A stretch of 64,000 nucleotides of DNA from Ovoidimarina sp963698645 (GCA_963698645.1 CAVORP010000005.1:51234-115233); one strand, 5' to 3'. Shown: positions 1 to 9,952, counted from the first letter of the stretch. The notes: generated from the sequence alone by a model not told the origin. Program-made: numbers and translations.

Positions 1-1391
1 GTATCATCGGGTTGCGGGCGGGCCTTGGCGAGGGGGGCGGGCATGGCTGGCTTCTGGCCCAGCAGATCGTTCATGGAGAGGCCTGTTACGACACCTGGGT
101 GATCGATCCCCGGCGGTTCACCGGTCATGCCAATGTGGAGCTGACGGCGCTGAAGGCGGTCGAGGATTACCGGAACGAATTCCGCTTTCATTTCCCCCAC
201 GAGCACCGGCCAGCCGGGCGTCCGGCAAAGACCACGCCACTGACCCCCGTGATGGCGGCAGCGGGGGCGGCGTTTGCGGTGGTCAACGGCTGGGAGCGGG
301 TCGATTACATCAAGCCCGCGCCGGATTTCGAGGAGACACATTCGTTTCGCTTCAACGAGGTGTTCGACGTGGTGGCGCGCGATGTGGCGGCGGTGCGCGA
401 CCGGGTGGGGCTGTGCGAGGTGAACGGGTTCAACCGGTACGAGTTGACCGGCCCCGGGGTGCATGCATTTCTCGACCGGATGGTCTGTGGCCGGGTGCCG
501 CGCCGGGCAGGGCGCGTGGGGCTGTGTTATCTTCTGAACCATCACGGGATGATCAAGGCCGAGGCCACGATCGCGACCCTGCCCAATGGCCGGGTCTGGT
601 ACGGGTCGGCGGCGGCGGCCGAGTTCCATGACATGGATTGGCTGCGGATGCATCTGACGGACACGGATGAGGTGCAGCTCCGCTCCCTGACCAATGACCA
701 TACGATCCTTGTGGTGGCCGGACCCAAGGCGCGGGAGGTGATGAGGGCGGTAAGCCGGGCCGACTGGTCGGCGGAGGCGTTCGGCTGGTTGAGCGTGCGG
801 AATTGTTTCGTGGGGATTGCACCGGCGGTGGTCATCTCGGTCAGTTTCTCGGGCGAACTGGCCTATGAAGTTCATGTGCCCAATGCCCAGCTTTATGCCG
901 CCTATCTTGCCCTGCGAGAGGCCGGTGAGGCGCATGGGATGCAGATCTTTGGGGCGCGTGCGGTGGATGCGATGCGGATGGAGAAGGGGTTTCTGCACTG
1001 GAAATCGGATCTTTTGACCGAGTTCGACCCGTTCGAGACAGGGCTTGAGCGTTTCGTGACGCTGGACAAGCCGGGCTTTGTCGGGCGTGAGGCGCTGATC
1101 GCGCGGGCCGCGGCCGGTCCGCGACGGAAACTGGTGACGCTGCATGTCCACGGCGATGCGGCACCGGCCCATCCGGGCGCGTCGGTGATGCAGGAGGGCC
1201 GGGTAGTGGGGACGGTGACTTCGGGCGATTGGGGGCACAGGGTGGGGATGAACCTTGCCTATGCCTTTGTCGGTCCGGACCATTCCGCGCCGGGAACGCA
1301 GCTTGACATCGATATCATCGGAACGGAGACGCCCGCAGAGGTGATCCCGGCCTGTCCCTATGATCCGGGCCATGCCCGGATGAGGGCGTGA
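1..1391 (+). CDS. C-terminal part of FAD-dependent oxidoreductase/GcvT-fold demethylase (dimethylglycine/sarcosine dehydrogenase family), 5' truncated
   Basis: The frame is open through the left edge of the window, so only about the last 460 residues are seen and the FAD-binding N-terminus is missing. Visible parts are the linker ending the oxidoreductase half, then an aminomethyltransferase (GcvT) fold with the family phrases LTNDHTILVVAGPKAR, SFSGELAYEVHVP and ARAVDAMRMEKGF, and a C-terminal GcvT barrel ending in ARMRA. Such proteins oxidise N-methyl groups and pass the one-carbon unit to tetrahydrofolate in the cytoplasm. It resembles the second half of the gene at 20035-22453 but is not identical to it, so the genome has at least two paralogues here. 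Its stop lies 6 bases before the convergent phosphoglycolate phosphatase gene. The family is clear; the substrate is unknown. Confidence 0.85.
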   Translation, partial: IIGLRAGLGEGGGHGWLLAQQIVHGEACYDTWVIDPRRFTGHANVELTALKAVEDYRNEFRFHFPHEHRPAGRPAKTTPLTPVMAAAGAAFAVVNGWERVDYIKPAPDFEETHSFRFNEVFDVVARDVAAVRDRVGLCEVNGFNRYELTGPGVHAFLDRMVCGRVPRRAGRVGLCYLLNHHGMIKAEATIATLPNGRVWYGSAAAAEFHDMDWLRMHLTDTDEVQLRSLTNDHTILVVAGPKAREVMRAVSRADWSAEAFGWLSVRNCFVGIAPAVVISVSFSGELAYEVHVPNAQLYAAYLALREAGEAHGMQIFGARAVDAMRMEKGFLHWKSDLLTEFDPFETGLERFVTLDKPGFVGREALIARAAAGPRRKLVTLHVHGDAAPAHPGASVMQEGRVVGTVTSGDWGHRVGMNLAYAFVGPDHSAPGTQLDIDIIGTETPAEVIPACPYDPGHARMRA

Positions 1392-1397
1392 TCGGGG

Positions 1398-2054
1398 TCA
1401 GCCCGCCTTCCGCTGGTCCAGCAGCATCATCGGAAGTTCGGCGAAATCCGAGAATTGAGCCTTGCAGGGAATCGCGGCGAGGTCCCCCCGGTGGTAGCCC
1501 TCGGTGAACAGGAAAAACGGGACGCCCGCATTCACGGCGGTCTGTGCATCGACCTCGCTATCGCCCACCATGAGCCGTTGGCGATGGTCTGCATCCGCCA
1601 GGGCGGCCAGAAGCGGTGCCGGGTCGGGTTTGTTCACCGGAAGCGTGTCGCCGCCGATGACCGTGTCGAAGAAATGCGCGATCCCGAAGGCTTGCAGCAT
1701 GACATGGGTCGTGGCCTCGGGCTTGTTCGTGCAGACCGTGAGCCGGTGGCCCAGGTCCGACAGGTGGGTGAGCGTTTCCATCACATTGGGGTAGAGCTTT
1801 GAGGTGGCTGTCGGGGCCGCTTCGTAGAGTTCGAGAACCCGGGCCGCGTGGCGGGCGTCGTCCTGCGGGTCGAGATCGCGCGCCCGGGCCACGCGCTCGG
1901 CAAGCTTCTTGATGCCATTGCCGATGAAGCTTTTCAACGTGGCGGCGGGCAAGGGCTCGCAGCCCTGTTCGTCGAGAAAGCGGTTGGCCGCAATTAGGAT
2001 GTCGGGGGCGCTGTCCACAAGCGTTCCGTCAAGATCGAAGGCAATCGTTATCAT
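1398..2054 (-). CDS. gph: Phosphoglycolate phosphatase, HAD superfamily
   Basis: Hydrolyses 2-phosphoglycolate to glycolate, removing the toxic product of DNA repair and of RuBisCO oxygenation. The 218-residue protein opens with the HAD nucleophile motif FDLDGTLVD, has CTNKPE as motif II and VGDSEVDAQTA as the metal-binding motif IV, with an alpha-helical cap between about residues 15 and 85. The start is taken at 2054 because MITIAFDLDGT is the normal N-terminus and because this ATG overlaps the stop of the upstream redoxin gene as ATGA (2051-2054), implying translational coupling. It is the third gene of an rpe-redoxin-gph operon, matching the common rpe/gph pairing. Confidence 0.9.
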   Translation of the reverse strand: MITIAFDLDGTLVDSAPDILIAANRFLDEQGCEPLPAATLKSFIGNGIKKLAERVARARDLDPQDDARHAARVLELYEAAPTATSKLYPNVMETLTHLSDLGHRLTVCTNKPEATTHVMLQAFGIAHFFDTVIGGDTLPVNKPDPAPLLAALADADHRQRLMVGDSEVDAQTAVNAGVPFFLFTEGYHRGDLAAIPCKAQFSDFAELPMMLLDQRKAG

Positions 2055-2605
2055 GGGGTCTTCCATTTGATCGAGCATCCCATGGACGGGATCTGATCGC
2101 GGGGGCCACGGCCCGTTTCGCTGATGGTTTTCATCGCCTCGAACAGGTCACGGCGCAGGTCGGCAGGGCCGGCGGTGTTGCGGGATGCGTCCAGACGGCC
2201 CCGGTACTGAAGCTCGAGATCGGCGTTGAAGCCGAAGAAGTCGGGGGTGCACATCGCGCCGTAGGCCCGCGCGACCTCCTGGGTTTCGTCATGGAGATAG
2301 GGGAAATCGAAGGCGTGGGTTCGGGCGAGTTCGACCATCTTCGGAAAGCTGTCGGCCGGGTAGGCGGCGGCATCGTTGGAACAGATCGCGGCCACGCCGA
2401 CGCCCAGCCCCCGAAGCTCTGTGGCATCGCGTTTGATCCGGTCCAACACCGCGAGCACATAGGGGCAATGGTTGCAGATGAACATGACGAGGGTGCCATT
2501 CGGTCCGGCGATGTCTGAAAGCGCATAGGTCCTCCCGTCGGTGGCGGGCAGGTCGAACCGGGGCGCGGCCCAGCCGAAATCGCAGACGGGGGGAATGGCG
2601 GCCAT
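2051..2605 (-). CDS. Thioredoxin-fold redoxin (AhpC/TSA-like) with CNHC motif
   Basis: A 184-residue thioredoxin-fold protein, probably a cytoplasmic thiol peroxidase or reductase. Family marks are DFGWAAPRFDLPATDGR near the start, the redox motif CNHCPYV at about residues 45-51 and a later CTPDFFGF loop that places the cis-proline next to the active site. The start at 2605 was chosen because MAAIPPVCDFG begins the fold; an in-frame extension upstream would run through rpe. It lies 16 bases after the rpe stop and overlaps gph by ATGA, so it is the middle gene of a three-gene operon. No signal peptide is visible. The physiological substrate is unknown. Confidence 0.8.
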   Translation of the reverse strand: MAAIPPVCDFGWAAPRFDLPATDGRTYALSDIAGPNGTLVMFICNHCPYVLAVLDRIKRDATELRGLGVGVAAICSNDAAAYPADSFPKMVELARTHAFDFPYLHDETQEVARAYGAMCTPDFFGFNADLELQYRGRLDASRNTAGPADLRRDLFEAMKTISETGRGPRDQIPSMGCSIKWKTP

Positions 2606-2621
2606 GGAAGTTGTCCCGATC

Positions 2622-3324
2622 CTATTGCGCGGCCACCGCGCTGCCTTCGGCGGCATCGCGGATCGCGCGGATGTTGCGACCATAGGGGGTGGGATCGGCG
2701 ACGCTGCCGCCCTTGAACACGGCGGAGCCCGCGACAAGCACATCGGCGCCGGCCGCCACCACGCGCGGGGCCGTTTCCGGGGTCACGCCGCCGTCGATCT
2801 CGATATGGATCGGACGATCGCCGATCATCGCGCGCAGGCGCCGCACCTGATCAACCTGCGTTTCGATGAAGCTTTGGCCGCCAAAGCCCGGGTTGACGGT
2901 CATCACGCAGACGAGATCGCAGATGTCGAGCAGCGGTGCGGCGGCTTCGACGGGGGTTCCGGGGTTGAGGGCAAGGCCGGCCTTGGCCCCAGCGGCGCGG
3001 ATCGCCTGAAGCGTGCGGTGGGTGTGGGCTCCGGCTTCGAGATGGGCGGTGATCACGTCGGCGCCGGCACGGGCAAAGGCCTCGATATAGGGATCGACGG
3101 GGGAGATCATCAGATGGACATCCATCACCGTCTTGATATGCGGCCGGATGGCGGCGCAGAGCGGCGGGCCGAACGTCAGGTTCGGGCACGAAATGGCCGT
3201 CCATCACGTCCACATGCACCCAATCGGCGCCCTGCGCTTCGATGGCGCGGATCTCGGCGCCGAAATCCGCGAAGTCTGCCGAGAGGATCGAGGGGGCGAT
3301 CTTGATCGAACGGTCGAAGGTCAT
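2622..3324 (-). pseudogene. rpe: Ribulose-phosphate 3-epimerase, one frameshift as sequenced
   Basis: Interconverts ribulose-5-phosphate and xylulose-5-phosphate in the pentose phosphate and Calvin pathways. The N-terminal piece from 3324 reads IAPSILSADFADFGAEIRAI and WVHVDVMDGHFVP. After about 3183 the frame shifts by one base and the expected continuation resumes as TVMDVHLMISPV, then VMTVNPGFGGQ, EIDGGV and the phosphate-binding GADVLVAGSAVF to the stop at 2622. A single extra C in the plus-strand run at 3181-3186 explains the shift. All catalytic elements (the two metal-binding histidines and two aspartates) are present across the two pieces. An AAAGGA ribosome site precedes the ATG. It is the first gene of the rpe-redoxin-gph operon. 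A sequencing error is more likely than a real lesion. Confidence 0.85.
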
Positions 3325-3532
3325 GGCGCAGGGTCCTTTCGGAGCGGATGGGTTTTGCCGGAAGGGGATGGGCTTCTTGGGCACGTTCGTCAAGTGGGGC
3401 GGGGTAATCCGGCCATAAGGTCGATGAGATTTCGAAAGCGATGGGCCGCGTGGCGCAGATCGACTAAGGTCCGTGCGGCGGAGCCATTTGCCGCTCTGCC
3501 CGCAAGGCCGACCAGAACGAGGATATTGATCG

Positions 3533-4615
3533 ATGACCCTTCCCAAGACGATGCGCGCGATGGTGACGATGGGGCATGGCGGTCTGGACCAGATCGTGTT
3601 GCAGAAGGCCTGGCCCAGACCGGAGCCTGCGGCAGGCGAGGTTCTTGTCCGGGTTCTTGCCTGCGGGCTCAACAATACGGATATCAACACCCGGACGGGC
3701 TGGTATTCGAAGGCCGTGAGGGAGGCCACCACGGGGGATGCCCCGGCGGCACCGGGGGGCGAGGACCCGGCCTGGGGTGGTGAGCCGATCCGGTTTCCAC
3801 GCATTCAGGGGGCCGATGTCTGTGGCGAGATCGTCGCCGTCGGCGCCTCTGTTCCCGCCTCGCGGATCGGCGAGCGGATCATCACCGACAACTGGCTGCG
3901 CGACCCGGCCGATCCGCTGAACAAGGCCAAGGCGGGGTATTTCGGATCGGAGCGCGATGGCGGCTTTGCGGAGTATACGACGCTGCCCTCGGCGAACGCG
4001 ATCGCGGTGACATCCTCCTTCAGCGACGCGGAGCTTGCGACGTTCTCCTGTTCCTATTCCACCGCCGAGGGGATGCTGACCCGCGCCAGAGTGGACGCCT
4101 CGGATACGGTGCTTGTGCCGGGGGCGTCGGGGGGTGTCGGAGGGGCGCTGGTGCAACTGGCGAAGCGGCGCGGGGCGCGGGTGATCGCGCTTGCGTCGGA
4201 GGCGAAACACGGGGATGTGGCAGCACTTGGCGCGGATCGTGTTCTGCCGCGGGCGCCCGCGGATTTGCGTGCGGCGCTGGAGGAAGACCGGATCAGCGTC
4301 GTGGCGGATGTGGTGGGCGGCCCGTATTGGCCGCGCCTGATCGAAATCCTCGAGCGTGGCGGGCGCTATACCTGTTCGGGCGCCATTGCGGGGCCGATCG
4401 TCGAGTTCGACCTGCGGGTGTTCTATCTGGGCGATCTGACATTCACCGGCTCGACGGTGATCGACCCGGAGGTGATGACCAATCTGGTCGGCTATATCGA
4501 GGCGGGCGAGATCAGGCCGGCGCTTGCGGCGACTTTTCCGCTGGATGAGCTTTGCGCGGCGCAGGAGGCCTTTATGGCGAAGAAACACACCGGAAATATC
4601 GTCGTGATCCCCTAG
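3533..4615 (+). CDS. MDR-family NAD(P)H:quinone/alcohol oxidoreductase
   Basis: A 360-residue medium-chain dehydrogenase/reductase. The GroES-like N-terminal half contains VRVLACGLNNTDINTRTG and IQGADVCGEIVAVG; the Rossmann half has the nucleotide-binding loop LVPGASGGVGGALVQLA and ends KKHTGNIVVIP. The GHE zinc motif of alcohol dehydrogenases is absent (GADVCGE instead), so it is better placed with quinone oxidoreductase-like, zinc-free members. A ribosome site GAGG lies before the ATG at 3533. It is transcribed away from rpe, with 208 bases between the two starts holding both promoters. An insertion of about 30 residues around TTGDAPAAPGGEDPAWGG lengthens the substrate domain. The substrate is not predictable. 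Confidence 0.85.
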   Translation: MTLPKTMRAMVTMGHGGLDQIVLQKAWPRPEPAAGEVLVRVLACGLNNTDINTRTGWYSKAVREATTGDAPAAPGGEDPAWGGEPIRFPRIQGADVCGEIVAVGASVPASRIGERIITDNWLRDPADPLNKAKAGYFGSERDGGFAEYTTLPSANAIAVTSSFSDAELATFSCSYSTAEGMLTRARVDASDTVLVPGASGGVGGALVQLAKRRGARVIALASEAKHGDVAALGADRVLPRAPADLRAALEEDRISVVADVVGGPYWPRLIEILERGGRYTCSGAIAGPIVEFDLRVFYLGDLTFTGSTVIDPEVMTNLVGYIEAGEIRPALAATFPLDELCAAQEAFMAKKHTGNIVVIP

Positions 4616-4753
4616 TCCGGATCTGGGTCGCCGATCTGGCTGGCCGGGGCAGACCGGGGACCTGAGACCGGTATCATCACCGCGATCGGGGCATCGTCAC
4701 TTTGCCCGTGATGCGGTACGGGGGCGGCTAAGGCTTTCGGTCTGTCATCGGTG

Positions 4754-5464
4754 TCAAAAGCTCATGCTGTAGACTGCGCCCAGCCTGACCGCGTTCTGGC
4801 TTTCACCGCCTGCGTTCAACTCGCCGGAAAGCGCCAGACTTGCGCCGTTGGACATATCGAAGACGGCATGCGCACCGACAAAGCCCTGCATCGAAAACCC
4901 GGACGGGTCGGTTCCGAAGTCTATCGGTTGGCCTGCGACCATGGCCGTCACGTCGTCGGCAAAGGTGGTGCCGAGATCAAGCCCGCCATACAGCGCGAGC
5001 CCCAGATCCCCCAGAGCGGTCTGGCGCGGGGACAGGTCGGTTTCGACTTTCGCGCGGAGATCGACCCGCTGGGACACGCGTTCCTCGACCATCATGTCGG
5101 CCTGCGACCCTGTGCAACTCGTTTCCCAGCAATCGCTCTCCACCTCGATTCTCATGCGATTGGAGGGTCGCTCAAGTGTGACAAGCTCCTTGCGTTGGTG
5201 CGAGCAGGGATAGTTGCCCCCCGACCATCTCTCTGACGACGCGACGTCGCAAGGGTCGAAGCGAACGTTGATAAACCACGGTTGCCCGTGCATCGGCGTT
5301 CCACCAACGAGACTGGTGGCGCGTTCCTGAATGAGTGTCTGCGCAGAAGCTTGCGATTGACCCGCGCAACCGCTCGAATCGGATGTGCCTCTGACAACAA
5401 GACTTGGTGTAGTTGTTACGCTGAGGTCGATGACCACTTTGCGTTGGGGTGTTCGGAGTTCCAA
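4754..5464 (-). CDS. Hypothetical protein with outer-membrane beta-barrel-like C-terminus, possibly truncated
   Basis: The frame encodes about 236 residues. The last 90 residues read like the closing strands of a beta-barrel: alternating hydrophobic and polar residues, GLALYGGLDLGTTFADD, SLALSGELNAGG, and a terminal aromatic in VRLGAVYSMSF, as in autotransporter and outer-membrane protein domains. The first 130 residues resemble no family I recognise, are Cys-rich (four Cys) and lack a signal peptide; the only available start at the 5' end is a TTG and an in-frame stop lies just upstream. This suggests the 3' remnant of a larger secreted or surface protein. It sits 125 bases from tRNA-Glu, a common spot for chromosomal insertions. 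It could instead be a small intact protein starting at an internal codon. Confidence 0.4.
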   Translation of the reverse strand: MELRTPQRKVVIDLSVTTTPSLVVRGTSDSSGCAGQSQASAQTLIQERATSLVGGTPMHGQPWFINVRFDPCDVASSERWSGGNYPCSHQRKELVTLERPSNRMRIEVESDCWETSCTGSQADMMVEERVSQRVDLRAKVETDLSPRQTALGDLGLALYGGLDLGTTFADDVTAMVAGQPIDFGTDPSGFSMQGFVGAHAVFDMSNGASLALSGELNAGGESQNAVRLGAVYSMSF

Positions 5465-5588
5465 TCCGGGCCTAGCCGACCCACCAAATCCTACCTCTCA
5501 ACCTATTCCGACTGATTGGATTAATGGTGGGACAGATCAACGGCGAAGCCGTTTTTCCGTTTAAGGTCAGTATCTTAAGGGGAATAAA

Positions 5589-5663
5589 TGGCAGCCCGTA
5601 GGGGAATCGAACCCCTCTTTCCAGGTTGAAAACCTGGCGTCCTAACCGATAGACGAACGGGCC
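5589..5663 (-). tRNA. tRNA-Glu (anticodon TTC)
   Basis: The minus strand folds as a complete 75-base tRNA including an encoded CCA (plus-strand TGG at 5589-5591). Acceptor stem GGCCCGT pairs with ACGGGCT (one G-U), the D-arm is GTCT/GGAC, the anticodon stem is CCAGG/CCTGG with loop TTTTCAA giving anticodon TTC (plus-strand 5628-5630), and the T-arm contains GGTTCGATTCC. It is a stand-alone gene between the orphan beta-barrel fragment and recJ. Confidence 0.97.
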
Positions 5664-5800
5664 AAGCCTGCCGTGGGGCGGTATCTAGGCAAACCGCCGC
5701 ACGAGGGCAAGAGTATTTTTTCGATCCGCGCCATTCTGATCGGGCCGTGTCGCGGCTGTGTCTGGCCAGCCTGGGCCGGCAGGGATCAGGGGGCCGGTGT

Positions 5801-7545
5801 CTACCTGACCGCCGCCGCGTCCGACAGGCGCAGCTGCACGCGGCTACGGCCTTTCCAGTGGTTGAGTTCGAGCCGGCCCGCGAGGTGGAAGAGGCCGCCG
5901 CCATGGCCTTCGAGGGCGGGGCCGAGTTCGGTGTCGAATGCGCCGAAACAGATCGCTTCCAATGCCGGACCGGACCTGTGGCCGAAGCGGATCTTGAGAT
6001 GGCTTTCGCCGACGCGGCGGGCATCCTGAATGGGCTGGTCGGGAAACGCAAAGCGCGGGGCCGGGGCGCCCTGTCCGAAGGGGCCGGCGGCTTCGATCTG
6101 CTCGACGAGGTCCGGGGTCGCGGCCTCGGGCATGAGCAGGCCGTCAAGGCGCAGATCGCGGGGACCGGGTCGGGCCGCGCCCTGGCGGTCGAGCAGGTCC
6201 GCCAATTGCTCCATCGCGCTCTCTAACCGGTCACGTGCGACGGTGAGGCCCGCAGCCATTCGGTGACCACCGCCCTTCAGCAGGACGCCCTCGCGGGCCA
6301 GGCGGGCGACCGATGCGCCGAGGTCGATGCCCGTAACGGAGCGCCCGGAGCCCTTGCCCTCGTCCCCGTCGAGACCGATGACCACTGCCGGACGGTTGGT
6401 GGCCTCTTTCAGGCGCGCGGCGACGATGCCCACGACACCCGGGTGCCAGCCTTCCCCGGCGGCCCAGACCAGCGGTCCGTCGAGACCGCGGGTTTCGGCC
6501 TGTGCGAGGGCCGCAGCGCGCACCGCGGCTTCGATCTCGCGGCGTTCGGTGTTGAGCAGGTCGAGGCGCTCTGCCAGGGCCTCGGCCTCGTGGGGATCTT
6601 TGGTTGATAGAAGGCGGGCCCCGAGATCGGCGGCGCCGATCCGCCCCCCGGCATTGACGCGCGGACCCAGCACGAAGCCGAGGTGATGCGCTGTTGGGGG
6701 CGTGTCGAGACGGGACACATCGGCGAGAGCGACCATGCCGGGGCGCGCACGGCGCGCCATGACGGCAAGCCCCTGCCGGACGAAGGCCCTGTTCACCCCG
6801 ATCAGGGGGGCGACGTCCGCAACGGTCGCCAGTCCGACGAGGTCGAGATAGGCCATGAGGTCCGGCCCCTGCCTGCCGTCGCCACGGAGCCTTCGGTTGG
6901 CTTCGACGAGAAACAGAAAGACGACCCCGGCGGCGCAGAGATGGCCGAGCGCGCCGTCTTCGTCCTGCCGGTTCGGATTGACGACAGCGAGGGCAGGGGG
7001 AAGTGTTTCGCCGCCCAGATGGTGATCGAGCACGATCACATCGGCGCCCGTCGCGGCGGCGATCGCATCGTGGCTGAGGGTGCCGCAATCGACGCAGATG
7101 ATCAGGTCGTGGGTGCTGGCAAGCTGGGCCATCGCCGGCGGGTTCGGGCCATAGCCCTCGTCGATCCGGTCGGGGACATAGAGCGTCGCGCCGTGCCCGA
7201 GGTCACGCAGCCAGGTCAGAAGCAGGGCCGCAGATGCACCCCCGTCGACATCGTAATCGGCAAAGATCGCGATCCGTTCGCGCCGCTTCAGGGCATGCAG
7301 AAAACGGTCGGCCGCGGGCGCCATGTCCCGCAGGGTCAGCGGGTCGGGCAGAAGATCGCGCAAGCGAGGGCGCAAGAAAGGCAGCGGCGTCTTGGGGCTG
7401 CGACATCACGGGCCGCAAGAACGCGCGCCACCGCATCGGGCAGGCCAGTTTCCTGCCCGAGCCGTTCGGCGCGGCGGTCTTCTTCGGCGTCCGGTCCCGT
7501 CCAGCGCCGCCCGGTCAGCGACGCATCGACCCCGAGGAACGCCAT
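5801..7545 (-). CDS. recJ: Single-stranded-DNA-specific exonuclease RecJ, one frameshift near the N-terminus
   Basis: 5'-3' single-strand exonuclease of recombination and mismatch repair. The long piece (7375 down to 5801) holds the DHH-family motifs: FADYDVDGGASAAL (motif I), VDCGT, VLDHHLGG (the DHH motif) and the DHHA1 region with GVVGIVAARL and LKGGGHRMAAGLT, followed by the C-terminal OB-like domain. The first 57 residues, MAFLGVDASLTGRRWTGPD onward, are in another frame starting at 7545. One missing C in the minus-strand C-run (plus-strand GGGG at 7394-7397) joins the two, giving AAPKTPLPFLRPRLRDLLPDP-like sequence. The gene starts 7 bases after the glpX stop, so hom-glpX-recJ forms one transcription unit. 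The homopolymer position argues for sequence error. Confidence 0.9.
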
Positions 7546-7552
7546 CGGCCGA

Positions 7553-8518
7553 TCACGCTGTCGGGTTGCGATAGGTCATCCTGCGGACAGAGCCGGTCTT
7601 GGAGCGCATCAGAAGCGTTTCGGCGGTCAGGAAGCCGGGTTCGCGGCGAATGCCGGGCAGGATCGATCCGTCGGTGACGCCGGTTGCGGCAAAGATCACG
7701 TCGGAGGTGACCATGTCATCGCGGGTATAGACGCGGTTGAGATTCGCGATCCCCGCCTTCTGTGCCCGGCCCTTTTCGTCATCGTTCCGGAACAGGAGCT
7801 TTCCGAACATCTGACCGCCCATGCATTTGAGCGCGGCGGCGGCCAGAACGCCTTCGGGTGCGCCGCCGGAGCCCATGTACATGTCGATGCCGGTCCGGTC
7901 GGGTTCGGCGCAATGGATCACGCCGGCCACGTCGCCATCGGTGATCAGGCGGATCGCCGCGCCCGTCGTCCGGATCTCGGCGATCATGTCTTCGTGGCGC
8001 GGACGTTCGAGCACGCAGACGGTGATGTCCTCGGTGGAGCAGCCCTTGGCTGTGGCGAGGGCCGAGACGCGCTCGGACGGGCTCATGTCGAGGGTGACCA
8101 CGCCGCGACGGAAGCCCGGGCCGATGGCCAGCTTGTCCATGTAGACGTCGGGCGCGTGAAGAAGCGTTCCGCGCGGTGCCATCGCGATGACGGTCAGGGC
8201 GTTCGGCATGTCCTTGGCCGTCAGCGTCGTGCCCTCGAGCGGGTCGAGCGCGATGTCGACCTCGGGCCCGGTGCCGGAGCCCACTTCCTCGCCGATATAG
8301 AGCATCGGCGCTTCGTCGCGTTCCCCTTCGCCGATGACGACGGTTCCCTTGATGTCGAGACGGTTGAGTTGATCGCGCATGGCGTTCACCGCCGCCTGAT
8401 CCGCGGCCTTTTCGTCACCGCGCCCGATGAGGCGGGCCGAGGCCATCGCCGCGGCCTCCGACACACGGGCAAGGCCCAGGGATAGCATGCGGTCATAGAA
8501 TTCTGTGGCCTTGGCCAT
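7553..8518 (-). CDS. glpX: Class II fructose-1,6-bisphosphatase GlpX
   Basis: Dephosphorylates fructose-1,6-bisphosphate for gluconeogenesis and, where present, the Calvin cycle. At 321 residues it has the usual family length. Visible metal and substrate motifs are GEGERDEAPMLYIGE near residues 63-77, DIALDPLEGTTLTAKD near 88-103 and MYMGSGGAPEGVLAAAALKC near 213-232. The start at 8518 has an AAGGAG ribosome site seven bases upstream. It is flanked by hom upstream (67 bases) and recJ downstream (7 bases), an arrangement that I regard as typical of Rhodobacterales. Confidence 0.95.
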   Translation of the reverse strand: MAKATEFYDRMLSLGLARVSEAAAMASARLIGRGDEKAADQAAVNAMRDQLNRLDIKGTVVIGEGERDEAPMLYIGEEVGSGTGPEVDIALDPLEGTTLTAKDMPNALTVIAMAPRGTLLHAPDVYMDKLAIGPGFRRGVVTLDMSPSERVSALATAKGCSTEDITVCVLERPRHEDMIAEIRTTGAAIRLITDGDVAGVIHCAEPDRTGIDMYMGSGGAPEGVLAAAALKCMGGQMFGKLLFRNDDEKGRAQKAGIANLNRVYTRDDMVTSDVIFAATGVTDGSILPGIRREPGFLTAETLLMRSKTGSVRRMTYRNPTA

Positions 8519-8585
8519 TGGGCGATCTCCTTTTCGGCTAAGCCCTGCTATCGCCGGAGTGCCGTCGGCACAAGGCCGGTAGCGC

Positions 8586-9875
8586 TCACACCGCTTCGAT
8601 ACGGATGGTGACGGGTTCGGAGGCGAGGACGCCGGTCCCCGCCATGGCGCCCGACGGCCTGATCCATCGCGGCGCGGGTCGTCTTGTGGGTGACGATCAG
8701 GACGGGTGCCGTTCCGTCGTCATGTCCGTATTGCCGCATCCGGTCGATCGAGATGCCGGCATCTCCCAGGGCGGCAGCGATCCGGGCCAATGCTCCGGGT
8801 TTGTCCAGAAGTGCCATGCGGAGGTAGTAGGGGGCGGGAACCGATCCGGTCGCGCCCGGCCACCGCCTTCAGGCCCGAGGCCGGTTGTCCGAATGTCGAC
8901 ATCCGGGTGCCGCGGGCGATGTCGATCACATCGGCCATGACCGCGCTTGCGGTCGGGCCTTCGCCCGCTCCGGCGCCGCGCAACACGATCTGACCAACGG
9001 AATCGCCTTCGATCACCACCATGTTGGTCCCGCCGTCGAGTTGGCCGAGTGGAGAGGTTTCCGGCACGAGGCAGGGGCTCATCCGTTGTTCGAGCCCGCG
9101 ACCCGACATCTGGGCCACGCCCAGAAGCTTGATCTTGTATCCCATATCGGCGGCCTGACGGATGTCGTCGAGGGTGATGCGCTGTATCCCTTCGATCTCC
9201 ATCGCGTCGAAATTCACCCGGGTGCCGAAGGCGATCGCGGAGAGAAGCGCGAGTTTGTGGCCCGCGTCGATCCCGCCCACATCGAGATTCGGGTCGGCCT
9301 CGAGATAGCCCAATTTCTCCGCTTCCTCGAACAGCGCGTTATAGCCGAGACCGGCGGCTTCCATCCGGGTCAGGATGTAGTTGCAGGTTCCGTTCATCAC
9401 GCCCATGACGCGGGTGATTTCGTTTCCCGCCAATCCTTCGGTCAGCGTCTTGACCACCGGGATGCCACCGGCAACGGCGGCTTCGAAGCGGATCACATGG
9501 CCTGCCGCCTCGGCGGCTTCGGCAAGCGCCTGACCGTGGAGCGCCAGCATCGCCTTGTTCGCGGTCACCACGTCCTTGCCCGAAGCGATCGCCGCTTCCA
9601 CCAGATCGCCGCGCCGCACCTTCGGCGCCGCCCATGAGTTCGATCACCACGTCCACATCGTCACGGGCCGCGAGGGCCACGGGATCGTCTTCCCAAGCGT
9701 AGTCCGACAGGCGCACACCGCGGTCCTTGTCGCGTGACCTTGCAGAAATCGCGGTGATCCGGATCTCGCGGCCCGAGCGGACGGCGAGAATGTCGGCGTG
9801 GCGCTGAACAATCCGGACGACGCCGATCCCGACGGTACCAAGCCCTGCGATACCAAGGCGGAGGGGAGAGGTCAT
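8586..9875 (-). pseudogene. hom: Homoserine dehydrogenase, three frameshifts as sequenced
   Basis: NAD(P)-dependent reduction of aspartate semialdehyde to homoserine, the branch to threonine and methionine. The repaired gene is about 429 residues, the usual length. From 9875: Rossmann motif GIAGLGTVGIGVV and DVDVVIELMGGAEG; then, in a second frame, GKDVVTANKAMLALHG, EAAVAGGIPVVKTL, VMNGTCNYILT, EADPNLDVGGIDAGHKLALL and VRGxG-type tail; then, in a third frame, the C-terminal ACT domain MALLDKPGALARIAAALGDAGISIDRM; and a fourth frame ending VTIRIEAV before the stop at 8586. Shifts lie near 9616-9622, in the G5 run at 8830-8834 and near 8646-8653. The ACT domain implies feedback control by threonine. 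Every family block is present in order, so the shifts are probably sequence errors. Confidence 0.88.
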
Positions 9876-9952
9876 TGCGGTAGTCTCCGGAAGCGCATGA
9901 TGAACAAGAGGCGGCTTATCGCAACGCGGTGCCGCCGTCCATCCGTCGGCGG

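Noticed and set aside
6683..8485. Open frame of 600 codons on the plus strand across recJ and glpX
   Set aside because: It is antisense to two clear genes and spans their junction; no domain is recognisable.
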